Shown piece by piece: positions 26,031 through 35,322 of a stretch of 64,000 nucleotides of DNA. Position 1 is the stretch's first letter, and each line of letters starts with the position of its first letter. The DNA lies in assembly GCF_014705715.1 (NCBI RefSeq), contig NZ_JACXLC010000001.1:788457-852456 (forward strand), given 5' to 3'. The stretch is from Erythrobacter rubeus (GTDB taxonomy: Bacteria; Pseudomonadota; Alphaproteobacteria; Sphingomonadales; Sphingomonadaceae). Below the pieces are notes generated by a model. That model ran no database searches. It worked only from the letters and a program-made list of their open reading frames with translations, and was not told where the DNA came from. Made by a program: the position numbers and the translations under genes.

Positions 26031-26552
26031 TCAGTCTCCGCACACCGTGTCCGGCTCGCGGCCGAGGCCTTCCAGCACTTCGCGCGCGATGTAGTCATAC
26101 ACCGGATGGCCCGGTTCCAGATTGCGGACGTCGACCCAGTCGGCGCGGCGGTGCTGGATCACCCAGCACAGCATCCCGTTGGCCATGGGATCGAAGGCGC
26201 TCTGAGCCAGCGCGCGCTCGAGGGCACAGTCCTCGAGCCGCAGGACGCCCCATTGGAGAGCCTCCTCCCACGCCGCGTTGAAGCCCTCCGCACCGGGCCG
26301 CTGGCGCAGCTTGTAGATGGCCTCGATGGACTTGCCGATATTCTTGGCGGCGGATTTGACGATCCCGGTGGCGGCGAGATGCGCGATGAATTCGCGCTGG
26401 AGATCGGGCGTGATCGAGTTGCGACGCGGTGCCTTGTGCGGAACCGGCTCAAAATCGAGCAGCGGATCGCCCGGCGCAGGCGGCTCGGCGGAGTAGGCGA
26501 CGGCGGAAGTGGCTTGGCGGGCGATGGCGCGGTGGTTGGTGAGCTTGGTCAT
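26031..26552 (-). CDS. Hypothetical protein with predicted helix-turn-helix
   Basis: A 173-residue protein. The middle segment FIAHLAATGIVKSAAKNIGKSIEAIYKLRQRPG (about residues 55-87) looks like a terminase-small-subunit or resolvase type helix-turn-helix. A helical region rich in Ala, Glu and Trp follows. No other phage gene is nearby, so it is treated as a chromosomal DNA-binding protein rather than prophage. It converges on the GNAT gene with 55 bases between them. Confidence 0.65.
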   Translation of the reverse strand: MTKLTNHRAIARQATSAVAYSAEPPAPGDPLLDFEPVPHKAPRRNSITPDLQREFIAHLAATGIVKSAAKNIGKSIEAIYKLRQRPGAEGFNAAWEEALQWGVLRLEDCALERALAQSAFDPMANGMLCWVIQHRRADWVDVRNLEPGHPVYDYIAREVLEGLGREPDTVCGD

Positions 26553-27042
26553 GGCTCAACGGAAGTATGCGCAATCCGGCCAAGTAGGAAAACACTATGT
26601 GGCCGGGAATGGTGCGAGCCGGAGGCGAGCCAGCGCGCGACCGCGCGCCGGCCGGTAGGCCGAAGCCAAGCGACGCGGATGCGTCGCGCCCGGCGTCTGA
26701 GGGCGCAAACAAAAGACTCACGCCAAGGGACGTTTGTCTTTGTGGCCGGGATTATGCGGAAAGCGCCGGTCTGTATGGAGAGGAGTTTTTGTTGTCCGCA
26801 CCCCATCCGGGGTGCGATATCCTCGGCCCTATCGGGCCTGCGGGCGGGCGGTCGCCCTTGCGGCGGCTGCGCTGCCGTTCTGGCGCGAGCTAGCGACGAG
26901 GCACCAAACGCCTTGGCGCGATGGGATCGAAGCTGGACGACCGAAAAAGCACTAGTCGCGAGCGCGGATGCGCTTACCGAAAACAAACACTCAGTGCGCG
27001 GTGTACATGTTCCCGGCTAACATGAGCACTCGGATCGAGCCC
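26553..27042. repeat. Mosaic repeat cluster left of the AT-rich cassette
   Basis: This gene-free 490-base stretch carries two repeat modules. 26629-26705 has hairpins GCGCGCGACCGCGCGC, GGCCGGTAGGCC and GCGACGC-GGAT-GCGTCGC, and is related to 8677-8735 (reversed) and 8915-8935. 26781-26864 is the reverse complement type of 8834-8913. Several overlapping open frames exist but none has a ribosome site or a recognisable product. Confidence 0.6.
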
Positions 27043-27564
27043 CTATTCATCTGAAAATTGGAAATGGAAAAGTGCGTGTAGTCGTTTCGAAATTATCAGA
27101 AGATTTATGAACAAATGGACCGCCATTCCGACTGCCATCCATTTGAATAAAAAAAGATCCGAGCCGGTCGCGATTGGAATTACGAAAATTGCCATTCCGA
27201 TTATCATTATAAGCTTTAAATAGCTTAGTGCGAAGCTGACTTCCTTGACCAATTGGTTACGATCTCTCAGCCTTTGCTTTCCGCTAATGCTTGATGAATT
27301 ATTTGTAGAGGGGGGAGGTGCTCCGTGAAGTGACACTAATACTCCCTGAACTGCAATAAATACGGCAACGAAAACGCCAAAAAGCGTGAAAAGGCTCAAA
27401 TAAAATTCAGACTTTATACTTTCTTTAAACCAAATTGAGGATGCCGATGCAATACTTGGTACCCCAAAAAGAACAACCATGTCGAAAATAGAGGTGATGG
27501 ACCATCTCTCGCCTCGGATAGTACCGATAAAGTCGAAAACTATTTTACTTACATCAATTTTCAC
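27043..27564 (-). CDS. Four-helix membrane protein of AT-rich cassette, unknown function
   Basis: A 173-residue protein from a GTG start. Helices are predicted near residues 27-45, 55-79, 111-132 and 138-159. A polar loop with PPPSTNNSSSISGKQRLRDRNQ lies between helices 2 and 3. Its start overlaps the end of the upstream gene by 11 bases, so translation is probably coupled. The base composition is clearly more AT-rich than flanking genes, suggesting transfer. The arrangement of a soluble partner plus a small multi-helix membrane protein resembles membrane-acting phage defence pairs, but this is inference; no known family is recognised. Confidence 0.7.
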   Translation of the reverse strand: MKIDVSKIVFDFIGTIRGERWSITSIFDMVVLFGVPSIASASSIWFKESIKSEFYLSLFTLFGVFVAVFIAVQGVLVSLHGAPPPSTNNSSSISGKQRLRDRNQLVKEVSFALSYLKLIMIIGMAIFVIPIATGSDLFLFKWMAVGMAVHLFINLLIISKRLHALFHFQFSDE

Positions 27565-28483
27565 GCGTCATATCCTGAAGCGTCTCGTAAACCGCAGCCA
27601 AAATTTTGTCCGCTTCCTTCTTTACTGATTGGAACGTCGGAAGTCCGTCGGCATCTTTTGAAACGTCCTCGGTGATATCAATGACACCCACTTCGTCATG
27701 AGCACCAAATACACCCACCGGTTTGATCTCTTTCCCTACCTTAACGTCGGCCACCGCTTTGTCGAAGTCGACACCGTCGTATGACAACACACCTGAGCCG
27801 TCAGCAGGCAGGCTGTTGATCAAATCTGTAAAATCACCAAGAAGATCATTTCTGCCTGCGAAGATTTTCACCGTCATGCGCTTGGTCGTGTGCGCTTTAC
27901 CCTTAAAAAGTTTGTCGGCAAGATCGTTTGGCGGCTTCCGTGTTGTCAGAGCGATATTTTTGATTGGCTTTCCGGCATAGATTTTTGCTGAAGCGCCGGT
28001 AGGCATAAGCTTTCTTATTCGAAGCACTAACTCTGGATTCTCGCCTTCGAACCTTTTCCTCAGCTCCTCGAACACAAGCGTGATACACGATCTCCCGCTA
28101 AAAGACTCAAAAGCCGCGACGCAGAATTTTTCGCCTTCGGGGAGCCAGAAGCGATAAAAGAGATTCAAAACCTCTGAATCAGTGCGCTTTCGTCGATAAT
28201 TCTCGTTACCAGTGGCGATATCAATCAGGCTCGCGGCGAAGCCGTACCGCCCATACGCAATTGTACCCTCATGGCCTGATAGCGTAGAGGTGCTTTCTGG
28301 GTTGAATTTCCAGCTCTTTTCGATATCGATCAGGTTCTGTGTACTTGTTCGCGACGTCACGAATTCTGACAAAAACTCAGGAAATGGTTTCGAAAGAGCC
28401 TCGTCGTCCAACGCAACAAATGAGGCTTTCCGCTTTTTTGTAATGAAAAGCTGATAAGTTCGAATGCCAACTGAGTGTGTCAA
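27554..28483 (-). CDS. Soluble protein of AT-rich cassette, unknown function
   Basis: A 309-residue soluble protein with no signal peptide or obvious catalytic motif. It starts with TTG at 28483, supported by GGAGG six bases upstream. The N-terminal half is aromatic and basic (RTYQLFITKKRKASFVAL; FYRFWLPEGEKFCVAAFESFSGRSCITLVFEELRKRFEG). The C-terminal half contains GVDFDKAVADVKVGKEIKPVGVFGAHDEVGVIDITEDV. It has lower GC than the neighbours and overlaps the membrane-protein gene. It could be a sensor, nuclease or adaptor of a two-gene system; none is shown. Confidence 0.7.
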   Translation of the reverse strand: MTHSVGIRTYQLFITKKRKASFVALDDEALSKPFPEFLSEFVTSRTSTQNLIDIEKSWKFNPESTSTLSGHEGTIAYGRYGFAASLIDIATGNENYRRKRTDSEVLNLFYRFWLPEGEKFCVAAFESFSGRSCITLVFEELRKRFEGENPELVLRIRKLMPTGASAKIYAGKPIKNIALTTRKPPNDLADKLFKGKAHTTKRMTVKIFAGRNDLLGDFTDLINSLPADGSGVLSYDGVDFDKAVADVKVGKEIKPVGVFGAHDEVGVIDITEDVSKDADGLPTFQSVKKEADKILAAVYETLQDMTREN

Positions 28484-28505
28484 ATATTCCTCCCGTTTTT
28501 TATTT

Positions 28506-28521
28506 GCCTATTTTGCTAGGC
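28506..28521. promoter_or_regulatory. Inverted repeat before the cassette start
   Basis: GCCTA-TTTTGC-TAGGC lies 22 bases upstream of the TTG start, in an AT-rich promoter-like stretch. It could be an operator or an mRNA leader hairpin. Confidence 0.4.
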
Positions 28522-28559
28522 TAAATATTACAAGAGATTAACGGAGCGCGACGCACACC

Positions 28560-29024
28560 CTTGACCCAACCCCCAATCCCCCCTAAGTGCGCGCCCATCC
28601 GAGCGTGCCTCCTCCGAGTCCCGCTCGAACAATAGAGCTGAACATTGCCGGCCTTGTCCCGCGAGGTCTTGCTCCTTCGAGTAAGGCCTTTTCTATTGGG
28701 GCGCTTCCTTGTTTCGCTGGGTTCCTGCTTTTGCAGGAAATCACGAAGAGGGAACGTTTAGCGAGGCAGCCGTCAAAGTAACCCGGTGGCCGAAGGGCCG
28801 GTTTGGGTGGAGCGTTTCAGCTTGTGCCTTCGTGCGCTCCTGCAAAAGCAGGAGTCCACTGCGGCTCTGGGGTCCTGCGTTCGCAGGAAATCAGGTTGCC
28901 CGAAGCGCAAGCTACACTCCCCACGGACCGAGCCTTGAGTTGCCGCCATTTATTCTGATCCTTCCGGGCGCAAAACCGGTGCCCATTTTGCTGAAGGGTC
29001 AGGCAACACGGTGAAGAGTAACTT
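28560..29024. repeat. Region before rpsL with short palindromic repeats
   Basis: No credible gene is seen here. TTCCTGC-TTTT-GCAGGAA type palindromes occur at 28722-28739, 28837-28854 (reversed) and 28873-28888, and belong to the same family as 34259-34276 and 49388-49403. The rpsL promoter should lie in the right half, but no convincing boxes were found. Confidence 0.6.
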
Positions 29025-29396
29025 ATGCCGACGATCAACCAGCTGGTCCGCAAGGGCCGCACTCCGCAGAAGGCCAAGTCCAAGGTCCCTGCGATGGAGC
29101 AGAACCCGCAGAAGCGCGGTGTCTGCACCCGCGTCTATACAACGACGCCGAAGAAGCCGAACTCCGCTCTGCGTAAGGTTGCCAAGGTGCGCCTGACGAA
29201 CCAGCGCGAAGTCATCTCCTACATCCCGGGCGAAGGCCACAACCTGCAGGAGCACTCCGTTGTGCTCATCCGCGGCGGCCGTGTTCGCGACCTTCCCGGC
29301 GTTCGCTACCACGTCCTTCGCGGCGTGCTCGATACGCAAGGGGTCAAGGACCGCAAGCAGTCCCGCTCGAAGTACGGCGCCAAGCGGCCTAAATGA
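29025..29396 (+). CDS. rpsL: 30S ribosomal protein S12
   Basis: A 123-residue S12 of normal length that forms part of the decoding site. The conserved [20 protein letters not shown] and [17 protein letters not shown] are intact. The streptomycin-determinant lysines are present in the TPKKPNSA and GRVRDLPG region as in sensitive bacteria. It is the first gene of the str cluster (rpsL-rpsG-fusA-tuf), but 251 bases of repeat separate it from rpsG. Confidence 0.98.
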   Translation: MPTINQLVRKGRTPQKAKSKVPAMEQNPQKRGVCTRVYTTTPKKPNSALRKVAKVRLTNQREVISYIPGEGHNLQEHSVVLIRGGRVRDLPGVRYHVLRGVLDTQGVKDRKQSRSKYGAKRPK

Positions 29397-29403
29397 TGGG
29401 TAC

Positions 29404-29589
29404 GCCCTGAGCATCCGCTCAGGGCTACGGCACCGGCCCGCTCCCCCGCCCTTCCACCCGGAAACTATCCTCACGGTGGAAGGGCAGGGGAGCAGACCGG
29501 AGCCGGATTAGAGTTTCAACGCGGGTCCAGTCCTCTTCCCCGCCCTTTTGCCCATAAGGGTATCCTCCGGGTGGAAGGGCGGGGGAGAG
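29404..29589 (+). repeat. Three large hairpins between rpsL and rpsG
   Basis: The first hairpin, GCCCTGAGC-ATCC-GCTCAGGGC, spans 29404-29425. 29440-29493 and 29533-29589 are long stems built from C-runs pairing with G-runs and share a right half (GGTGGAAGGGC) and TATCCTC loop segments, so they are related copies. They interrupt an operon that is normally tight. Confidence 0.7.
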
Positions 29590-29647
29590 GGCTGGAACCG
29601 CCAAGGCGACACGGATGTGTCGCCGCTCTCCGAAGGAGTTAGCAAGA

Positions 29648-30118
29648 ATGTCACGTCGTCGTAGACCCGAAAAGCGGGTTATCCTTCCTGATCCCAAGTT
29701 TGGTGATCAGGTCCTTTCGAAGTTCATGAACAACCTGATGCTCGACGGTAAGAAAGCCGTTGCCGAAGGTATCGTGTACTCGGCGCTCGAAACGGTTGAG
29801 ACCAAGGCCAAGGCCGATCCGGTGCAGCTGTTCCACGATGCGCTCAACAACGTAAAGCCGCAGGTCGAAGTGCGCAGCCGCCGTGTGGGCGGTGCGACGT
29901 ACCAGGTGCCGGTCGAGGTTCGCCCCGAGCGTGCCCAGGCGCTCGCGATCCGCTGGCTGATCGGTGCTGCGCGCGGTCGTCCGGAAACCACCATGTCGGC
30001 GCGCCTCTCCGGTGAGCTCATGGATGCGGCGAACAACCGGGGCAACGCTGTGAAAAAGCGCGAAGACACGCACCGCATGGCGGATGCGAACCGCGCGTTC
30101 TCGCACTACCGTTGGTAA
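29648..30118 (+). CDS. rpsG: 30S ribosomal protein S7
   Basis: A 156-residue S7 that nucleates the 30S head and binds the 3' domain of 16S r[23 protein letters not shown] is the normal start, so ATG 29648 is used although the frame is open from 29615. GAAAAAARSGR-like [51 protein letters not shown] ends it as expected. The upstream GAAGGAG supports the start. Confidence 0.98.
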   Translation: MSRRRRPEKRVILPDPKFGDQVLSKFMNNLMLDGKKAVAEGIVYSALETVETKAKADPVQLFHDALNNVKPQVEVRSRRVGGATYQVPVEVRPERAQALAIRWLIGAARGRPETTMSARLSGELMDAANNRGNAVKKREDTHRMADANRAFSHYRW

Positions 30119-30221
30119 GATTGTGGGCAGGCGAGGGCACACGTCTTTCGCCTGTCACAATCCTCCCTATATGGGGCCCCATCCGCTGTGGCGGCCCCCA
30201 CTGACGCTTAAGGAATGAATT

Positions 30222-32315
30222 ATGGCCCGCGAGTATCCGCTGGAGCGCTATCGCAATATCGGCATCATGGCTCACATCGATGCCGGCAAGACCACCACGA
30301 CCGAACGCATCCTGTATTACACGGGTAAGTCCTACAAGATCGGCGAAGTGCACGATGGCGCTGCGACGATGGACTGGATGGAGCAGGAGCAGGAACGCGG
30401 GATCACGATCACCTCGGCTGCGACCACGACCTTCTGGTCTGCCGAAGATGGCCAGGGTCCCAAGCACCGCATCAACATCATCGACACGCCGGGGCACGTG
30501 GACTTCACGATCGAAGTCGAACGTTCGCTTCGCGTGCTCGACGGCGCGGTTGCCGTGTTCGACGGCGTTGCCGGCGTTGAGCCGCAGTCCGAAACCGTCT
30601 GGCGCCAGGCCGACAAGTACGGCGTGCCGAGAATGTGCTTCGTGAACAAGCTCGATCGCACCGGTGCCGACTTCTACTACTGCGTCCAGAGCATCATCGA
30701 TCGCCTCGGCGCGACGCCGCTGGTGCTGTACCTGCCGATCGGCGCTGAAGCCGACCTTCAGGGCGTTGTCGACCTCGTCAACAACCGCGGCATCATCTGG
30801 GAAAACGAAGCGCTTGGTGCGAACTTCAACTATGTCGATATCCCGGCCGATCTCGCCGACAAGGCTGCCGAATACCGCGAGAAGCTGATCGAGACCGTTG
30901 TCGAGCAAGACGACGACGTCATGGAAGCTTACCTCGAGGGCGAAGAGCCCGACGCAGCAACGCTCAAGCGGCTTATCCGCAAGGGCACCATGGCGCGCGA
31001 CTTCGTGCCCGTGCTGTGCGGCTCGGCGTTCAAGAACAAGGGCGTTCAGCCGCTGCTCGATGCGGTGGTCGATTACATGCCTTCGCCGCTCGACGTTCCC
31101 GCCATTAAGGGTGTGAAGCCTGAAAGCGACGAGGAAGACGAGCGTCCGTCCGATGACAGCGCACCGTTCTCCGCACTGGCGTTCAAGATCATGAACGACC
31201 CGTTCGTCGGCTCGCTGACCTTCACCCGCATCTATTCGGGCCAGCTGTCGAAAGGTACTGTCCTGAACTCGGTCAAGGACAAGAAGGAAAAGATCGGCCG
31301 TATGCTGCTGATGCACTCGAACAATCGCGAGGACATCGAAGAGGCATTCGCCGGAGACATCGTTGCGATTGCGGGCCTGAAGGAAACCACCACCGGTGAT
31401 ACCCTTTGTGCGCCGAATGCTCCGATCATCCTTGAGCGGATGGAATTCCCCGATCCGGTTATCGAGCTGAGCGTTGAGCCGAAGACCAAGGCCGACCAGG
31501 AAAAGATGGGCGTTGCCCTCAACCGCCTGGCTGCCGAGGACCCAAGCTTCCGCGTCACCACCGATCACGAATCGGGCCAGACGATCATCAAGGGAATGGG
31601 CGAGCTTCACCTCGACATTCTCGTCGATCGCATGAAGCGCGAATTCAAGGTCGAAGCCAATGTCGGCGCGCCGCAGGTGGCTTACCGCGAATCGCTCGGC
31701 CGCGAAGTCGAACTCACCTACACCCACAAGAAACAGTCGGGTGGTTCGGGTCAGTTCGGTGAAGCCAAGGTTGTCGTCACCCCCGGTGAGCGCGGCCAGG
31801 GCATCATCTTCGAAGACGAGATCAAGGGCGGTAACATTCCGCGCGAATACATCCCGTCGGTCGAGAAAGGCATGCGCGAGCAGGCCGAAAGCGGCTTCCT
31901 GGTCGGCTTCCCGATCATCGATTTCACGATCCGCCTGATCGACGGCAAATACCATGACGTCGACTCGAGCACGGTCGCATTCGAAATCACCGGTCGCGGC
32001 GCGATGCGCGAAGCTGCGCAGAAGGCCGGGATCAAGCTGCTCGAGCCGGTTATGAAGGTTGAAGTTGTCACGCCGGAGGATTACCTCGGCGACGTCATCG
32101 GCGACCTGAACAGCCGTCGCGGTCAGATCCAGGGTACGGACAGCCGCGGCAACGCCCAGGCGGTCGAAGCATTCGTTCCGCTGGCCAACATGTTCGGCTA
32201 CGTCAATGAGCTGCGTTCGTTCACACAGGGCCGTGCCCAGTACACGATGCAGTTCAGCCACTACGACGAAGTTCCGGCGAGCGTGGCGCAAGAGGTTAAG
32301 GAGAAGCTTGCTTAA
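30222..32315 (+). CDS. fusA: Elongation factor G
   Basis: A translocation GTPase of 697 residues with a complete five-domain structure. The P-loop AHIDAGKT is at residues 17-24, DTPGHVDF forms G3 and NKLDRTG forms G4. [10 protein letters not shown] lies in the domain IV start, and the end is [21 protein letters not shown]. Ribosome recycling with RRF is the second role. AAGGAA before the ATG supports the start. It is followed by tuf. Confidence 0.98.
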   Translation: MAREYPLERYRNIGIMAHIDAGKTTTTERILYYTGKSYKIGEVHDGAATMDWMEQEQERGITITSAATTTFWSAEDGQGPKHRINIIDTPGHVDFTIEVERSLRVLDGAVAVFDGVAGVEPQSETVWRQADKYGVPRMCFVNKLDRTGADFYYCVQSIIDRLGATPLVLYLPIGAEADLQGVVDLVNNRGIIWENEALGANFNYVDIPADLADKAAEYREKLIETVVEQDDDVMEAYLEGEEPDAATLKRLIRKGTMARDFVPVLCGSAFKNKGVQPLLDAVVDYMPSPLDVPAIKGVKPESDEEDERPSDDSAPFSALAFKIMNDPFVGSLTFTRIYSGQLSKGTVLNSVKDKKEKIGRMLLMHSNNREDIEEAFAGDIVAIAGLKETTTGDTLCAPNAPIILERMEFPDPVIELSVEPKTKADQEKMGVALNRLAAEDPSFRVTTDHESGQTIIKGMGELHLDILVDRMKREFKVEANVGAPQVAYRESLGREVELTYTHKKQSGGSGQFGEAKVVVTPGERGQGIIFEDEIKGGNIPREYIPSVEKGMREQAESGFLVGFPIIDFTIRLIDGKYHDVDSSTVAFEITGRGAMREAAQKAGIKLLEPVMKVEVVTPEDYLGDVIGDLNSRRGQIQGTDSRGNAQAVEAFVPLANMFGYVNELRSFTQGRAQYTMQFSHYDEVPASVAQEVKEKLA

Positions 32316-32406
32316 CCGAGCAAGCCGGTATAGGGGCGGCGCCTGATTCAGCGGGCACCGCCTTTCTCCCGCACGATTTCATTTTCTAACAGAGGTTATT
32401 TTCGAA

Positions 32407-33582
32407 ATGGCGAAGGAAAAATTTGAGCGGAACAAGCCGCACGTAAACGTCGGCACCATCGGTCACGTTGACCACGGCAAGACCACGCTGACTGCGGCTA
32501 TCACCAAGGTGCAGGGTGCAGCTGTCGATTTCGGTAACATCGACAAGGCTCCGGAAGAGCGCGAGCGCGGGATCACCATCTCGACCGCTCACGTTGAGTA
32601 CGAAACCGACGCACGTCACTATGCGCACGTCGATTGCCCGGGCCACGCCGACTACGTGAAGAACATGATCACCGGTGCTGCTCAGATGGACGGCGCGATC
32701 CTGGTTGTGAACGCAGCTGACGGCCCCATGCCGCAGACCCGCGAGCACATCCTGCTTGCCCGTCAGGTCGGCGTTCCGGCTCTGGTCGTTTACATGAACA
32801 AGGTCGATCAGGTCGACGACGAAGAAATCCTCGAACTCGTTGAGCTCGAAGTCCGCGAACTGCTCAGCTCGTACGATTTCGATGGCGACAACATTCCGAT
32901 CATCAAGGGTTCGGCTCTGGCCGCTCTCGAAGGCCGCGATCCGGAAATCGGCGAAAACTCCATCAAGGAACTGATGGACGCTGTCGACAACCACATCCCG
33001 CAGCCCGATCGTCCGGTCGACAAGGACTTCCTGATGCCGATCGAAGACGTGTTCTCGATCTCGGGTCGTGGTACGGTTGTCACCGGCCGTGTCGAAACCG
33101 GCAAGGTCAATGTTGGCGACGAAGTCGAAATCGTCGGCATCAAGGACACCCAGAAGACCACCGTCACCGGTGTCGAAATGTTCCGCAAGCTGCTCGATTC
33201 GGGTGAAGCCGGCGACAACATCGGCGCTCTGATCCGCGGCGTTGGCCGTGAAGACGTAGAGCGTGGTCAGGTTCTCGCGAAGCCCGGTTCGGTCAACCCG
33301 CACACCGAGTTCAGCGCAGAAGTCTACGTTCTGTCGAAGGACGAAGGTGGCCGTCACACGCCGTTCTTCGCCAACTACCGTCCGCAGTTCTACTTCCGCA
33401 CCACCGACGTGACCGGCGAAGTGATCCTTCCCGAAGGCACCGAAATGGTGATGCCGGGCGACAACGTGACCATCAACGTCAAGCTGATCGCACCGATCGC
33501 CATGGACGAAGGTCTGCGTTTCGCTATCCGCGAAGGCGGCCGCACCGTGGGTTCGGGCGTTGTGAGCTCGATCACGAAGTAA
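32407..33582 (+). CDS. tuf: Elongation factor Tu
   Basis: A 391-residue EF-Tu. It has G1 GHVDHGKT (residues 19-26), G3 DCPGHADY, G4 NKVDQVDD and the three-domain layout, ending [22 protein letters not shown]. It delivers aminoacyl-tRNA to the ribosome. Only one copy is seen in the window; a second copy may exist elsewhere. A strong hairpin follows and separates it from rpsJ. Confidence 0.98.
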   Translation: MAKEKFERNKPHVNVGTIGHVDHGKTTLTAAITKVQGAAVDFGNIDKAPEERERGITISTAHVEYETDARHYAHVDCPGHADYVKNMITGAAQMDGAILVVNAADGPMPQTREHILLARQVGVPALVVYMNKVDQVDDEEILELVELEVRELLSSYDFDGDNIPIIKGSALAALEGRDPEIGENSIKELMDAVDNHIPQPDRPVDKDFLMPIEDVFSISGRGTVVTGRVETGKVNVGDEVEIVGIKDTQKTTVTGVEMFRKLLDSGEAGDNIGALIRGVGREDVERGQVLAKPGSVNPHTEFSAEVYVLSKDEGGRHTPFFANYRPQFYFRTTDVTGEVILPEGTEMVMPGDNVTINVKLIAPIAMDEGLRFAIREGGRTVGSGVVSSITK

Positions 33583-33894
33583 GCTGCTGTTCCTCACGGA
33601 ACGCACCAAATCAGGGGCCCGGTTCTTACATGAGAGCCGGGCCCCAATTTGTGTAAGAGTAGGTTCGCCGATCGCGGTGCAACGGGTCTCTTGCAAATAG
33701 CGCGAAATTCGTGGGTTTTCGGGGTTGCCAGAATCCTACTCGCTCCGTATATGCGCGACCAAGCCAACCGGGATTCGTCTCAGTTGCAACGAAATTCATG
33801 GGGCCTCCCGTCCGGGAAACCGGGGAAACAGGGTGGGCCTTTTATTTTTGGGAGCGGTAAAACGCTCCTTGGCTCTTTCGCATCGGTATAGGTA
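33583..33894. promoter_or_regulatory. tuf-rpsJ junction
   Basis: The 312 bases hold the tuf terminator (33614-33645) and then GC-poorer sequence expected to contain the S10 operon promoter. No gene is seen. Confidence 0.4.
33614..33645 (+). terminator. Terminator after tuf
   Basis: A 13-bp stem with one G-U pair (GGGGCCCGGTTCT with AGAGCCGGGCCCC) and a six-base loop, followed by AATTTGTGT. The weak U-tract suggests efficient but not complete termination. Confidence 0.7.
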
Positions 33895-34206
33895 ATGGAA
33901 GCACAGAATATCCGTATTCGCCTCAAGGCGTTCGACCATCGCGTTCTCGACCAGGCAACTGGAGAGATTGCAGAAACAGCGCGTCGTACGGGTGCTCTTA
34001 TTCGTGGCCCCATTCCCATGCCGACGCGTATCGAGAAGTTCACCGTGAACCGCGGCCCGCACATCGACAAGAAGTCGCGCGAGCAGTTCGAGGTGCGCAC
34101 CTACAAGCGGCTGCTCGATATCGTACAGCCCAACGCCCAGACAGTCGACGCGCTGATGAAGCTCGACCTTGCTGCAGGCGTGAACGTCGAGATCAAGCTT
34201 GCTTAA
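33895..34206 (+). CDS. rpsJ: 30S ribosomal protein S10
   Basis: A 103-residue S10 (NusE) of normal length. It has [29 protein letters not shown] and the loop [36 protein letters not shown]. It acts in the 30S head and, with NusB, in antitermination. It is the first gene of the S10 cluster, though a repeat-rich gap separates it from rplC. Confidence 0.98.
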   Translation: MEAQNIRIRLKAFDHRVLDQATGEIAETARRTGALIRGPIPMPTRIEKFTVNRGPHIDKKSREQFEVRTYKRLLDIVQPNAQTVDALMKLDLAAGVNVEIKLA

Positions 34207-34503
34207 GGGCGAGTGATCCCCGGACTTGATCCGGGGTCCAGGGCACCAAGGCTCTGGGTTCCTGCTTCCGCAGGAACGCACAGTGAGAAGAACCTCTTCT
34301 CGCAGACATTGGGATACCGCCGAGCATGCTCGGGCTGCGTCCCCCGTCTAGCCAAACTGCCAAATCGGGCAGGGCGGCACTCGGCCCGGACGGGGCGACG
34401 CATGACAATTTGGGCTGGAGGGTTTCTGTGGGGCGGTCGCCTTGCAGTCGCCCGTCACGCACCTGGGGATGGTCCCCTTGTGCCTCTGTTAGGAGTTTAG
34501 ACG
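34207..34503 (+). repeat. Palindromic repeat element between rpsJ and rplC
   Basis: A bipartite element: CCCCGGA-CTTGA-TCCGGGG (34218-34236) and TTCCTGC-TTCC-GCAGGAA (34259-34276). The second half matches the repeats at 28722 and 49388. The remaining bases hold short GC-rich hairpins and the rplC ribosome site (GTTAGGAG). Confidence 0.65.
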
Positions 34504-35319
34504 ATGCGCACAGGCGTGATCGCAAAGAAGGTTGGGATGACCCGCCTCTTCCAGGAGGACGGTCGGCACGTGCCCGTAACCGTGCTCGCTCTGGAAGATT
34601 GCCAGGTCGTCTCGCACCGCACCGCAGATACGGACGGCTACTTCGCAGTCCAGCTGGGTGCAGGCGAAGCAAAACAGAAAAACGTGGCGAAGCCGCAGCG
34701 TGAACACTTCGGCAAGGCCGGTGTCGGGCTGAAGAAGCGCGTCGCAGAATTCCGCGTCGAAAACGAAGAAGGTCTCCCGCCTGTCGGAGCGCTGATCAGT
34801 GCCGATCACTTCGTTGCCGGCCAGAAGGTCGACATCACCGGCCACACGCAGGGTAAGGGCTTTGCTGGCGCCATGAAGCGTTGGGGCTTCGGCGGTCTTC
34901 GCGCCACCCACGGTGTCTCGATCTCGCACCGTTCGCACGGTTCGACGGGTAACCGTCAGGATCCGGGCCGCGTGTTCAAGGGCAAGAAGATGGCCGGTCA
35001 CATGGGTGATCGCCAGCGTACCCAGCAGAACCTCGAAGTGGTTCGCACCGATGCAGACCGTGGCCTGATCTTCGTAAAGGGCTCCGTCCCCGGTTCGAAG
35101 AATGGCTGGTTGCTTGTGAGCGACGCCGTGAAGAAGGCATTCGCCGAGGAACTCCCGTTCCCGGCAGCTCTGGTCGATACCGCGAAACCGCAGGACGAAG
35201 TCGAAGCTCCGGCTTCGGAAGAGACCATCGAAACCCCGTCGCAGGGCGAAGAAGCAGCCGCAGACGATTGCGCTCCGGCAGCCGATGCTCCCGCCGGCGA
35301 CGAGAAGAAGGAAGACTAA
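34504..35319 (+). CDS. rplC: 50S ribosomal protein L3 with acidic C-terminal extension
   Basis: A 271-residue protein; the family is usually near 210. The normal L3 core has [52 protein letters not shown], which reaches toward the peptidyl transferase centre. From about residue 215 there is a low-complexity tail rich in Glu, Ala, Pro and Asp ending GDEKKED. Such tails are known in Sphingomonadales. A GGAG ribosome site precedes the ATG. Confidence 0.96.
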   Translation: MRTGVIAKKVGMTRLFQEDGRHVPVTVLALEDCQVVSHRTADTDGYFAVQLGAGEAKQKNVAKPQREHFGKAGVGLKKRVAEFRVENEEGLPPVGALISADHFVAGQKVDITGHTQGKGFAGAMKRWGFGGLRATHGVSISHRSHGSTGNRQDPGRVFKGKKMAGHMGDRQRTQQNLEVVRTDADRGLIFVKGSVPGSKNGWLLVSDAVKKAFAEELPFPAALVDTAKPQDEVEAPASEETIETPSQGEEAAADDCAPAADAPAGDEKKED

Positions 35320-35322
35320 GCC

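Noticed and set aside
26031..26552. Prophage terminase small subunit
   Set aside because: The helix-turn-helix resembles it, but no other phage gene, attachment site or integrase was seen nearby.
26106..27020. 304-codon plus-strand frame across the HTH gene and repeats
   Set aside because: It is antisense to the better-supported minus-strand protein for most of its length and then runs into repeat sequence.
27043..28483. Kiwa-like kwaA/kwaB assignment for the two-gene cassette
   Set aside because: Sizes and topology are similar (a four-helix protein plus a protein near 310 residues), but gene order is reversed and I cannot see DUF4868-type motifs. The name is not used without a profile match.
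30018..32291. 757-codon open frame antisense to fusA
   Set aside because: Antisense frames in GC-rich coding DNA stay open by codon bias. No ribosome site or recognisable product was seen, and the EF-G gene is unmistakable.
32386..33696. 436-codon frame antisense to tuf
   Set aside because: A shadow of EF-Tu; no start signal.
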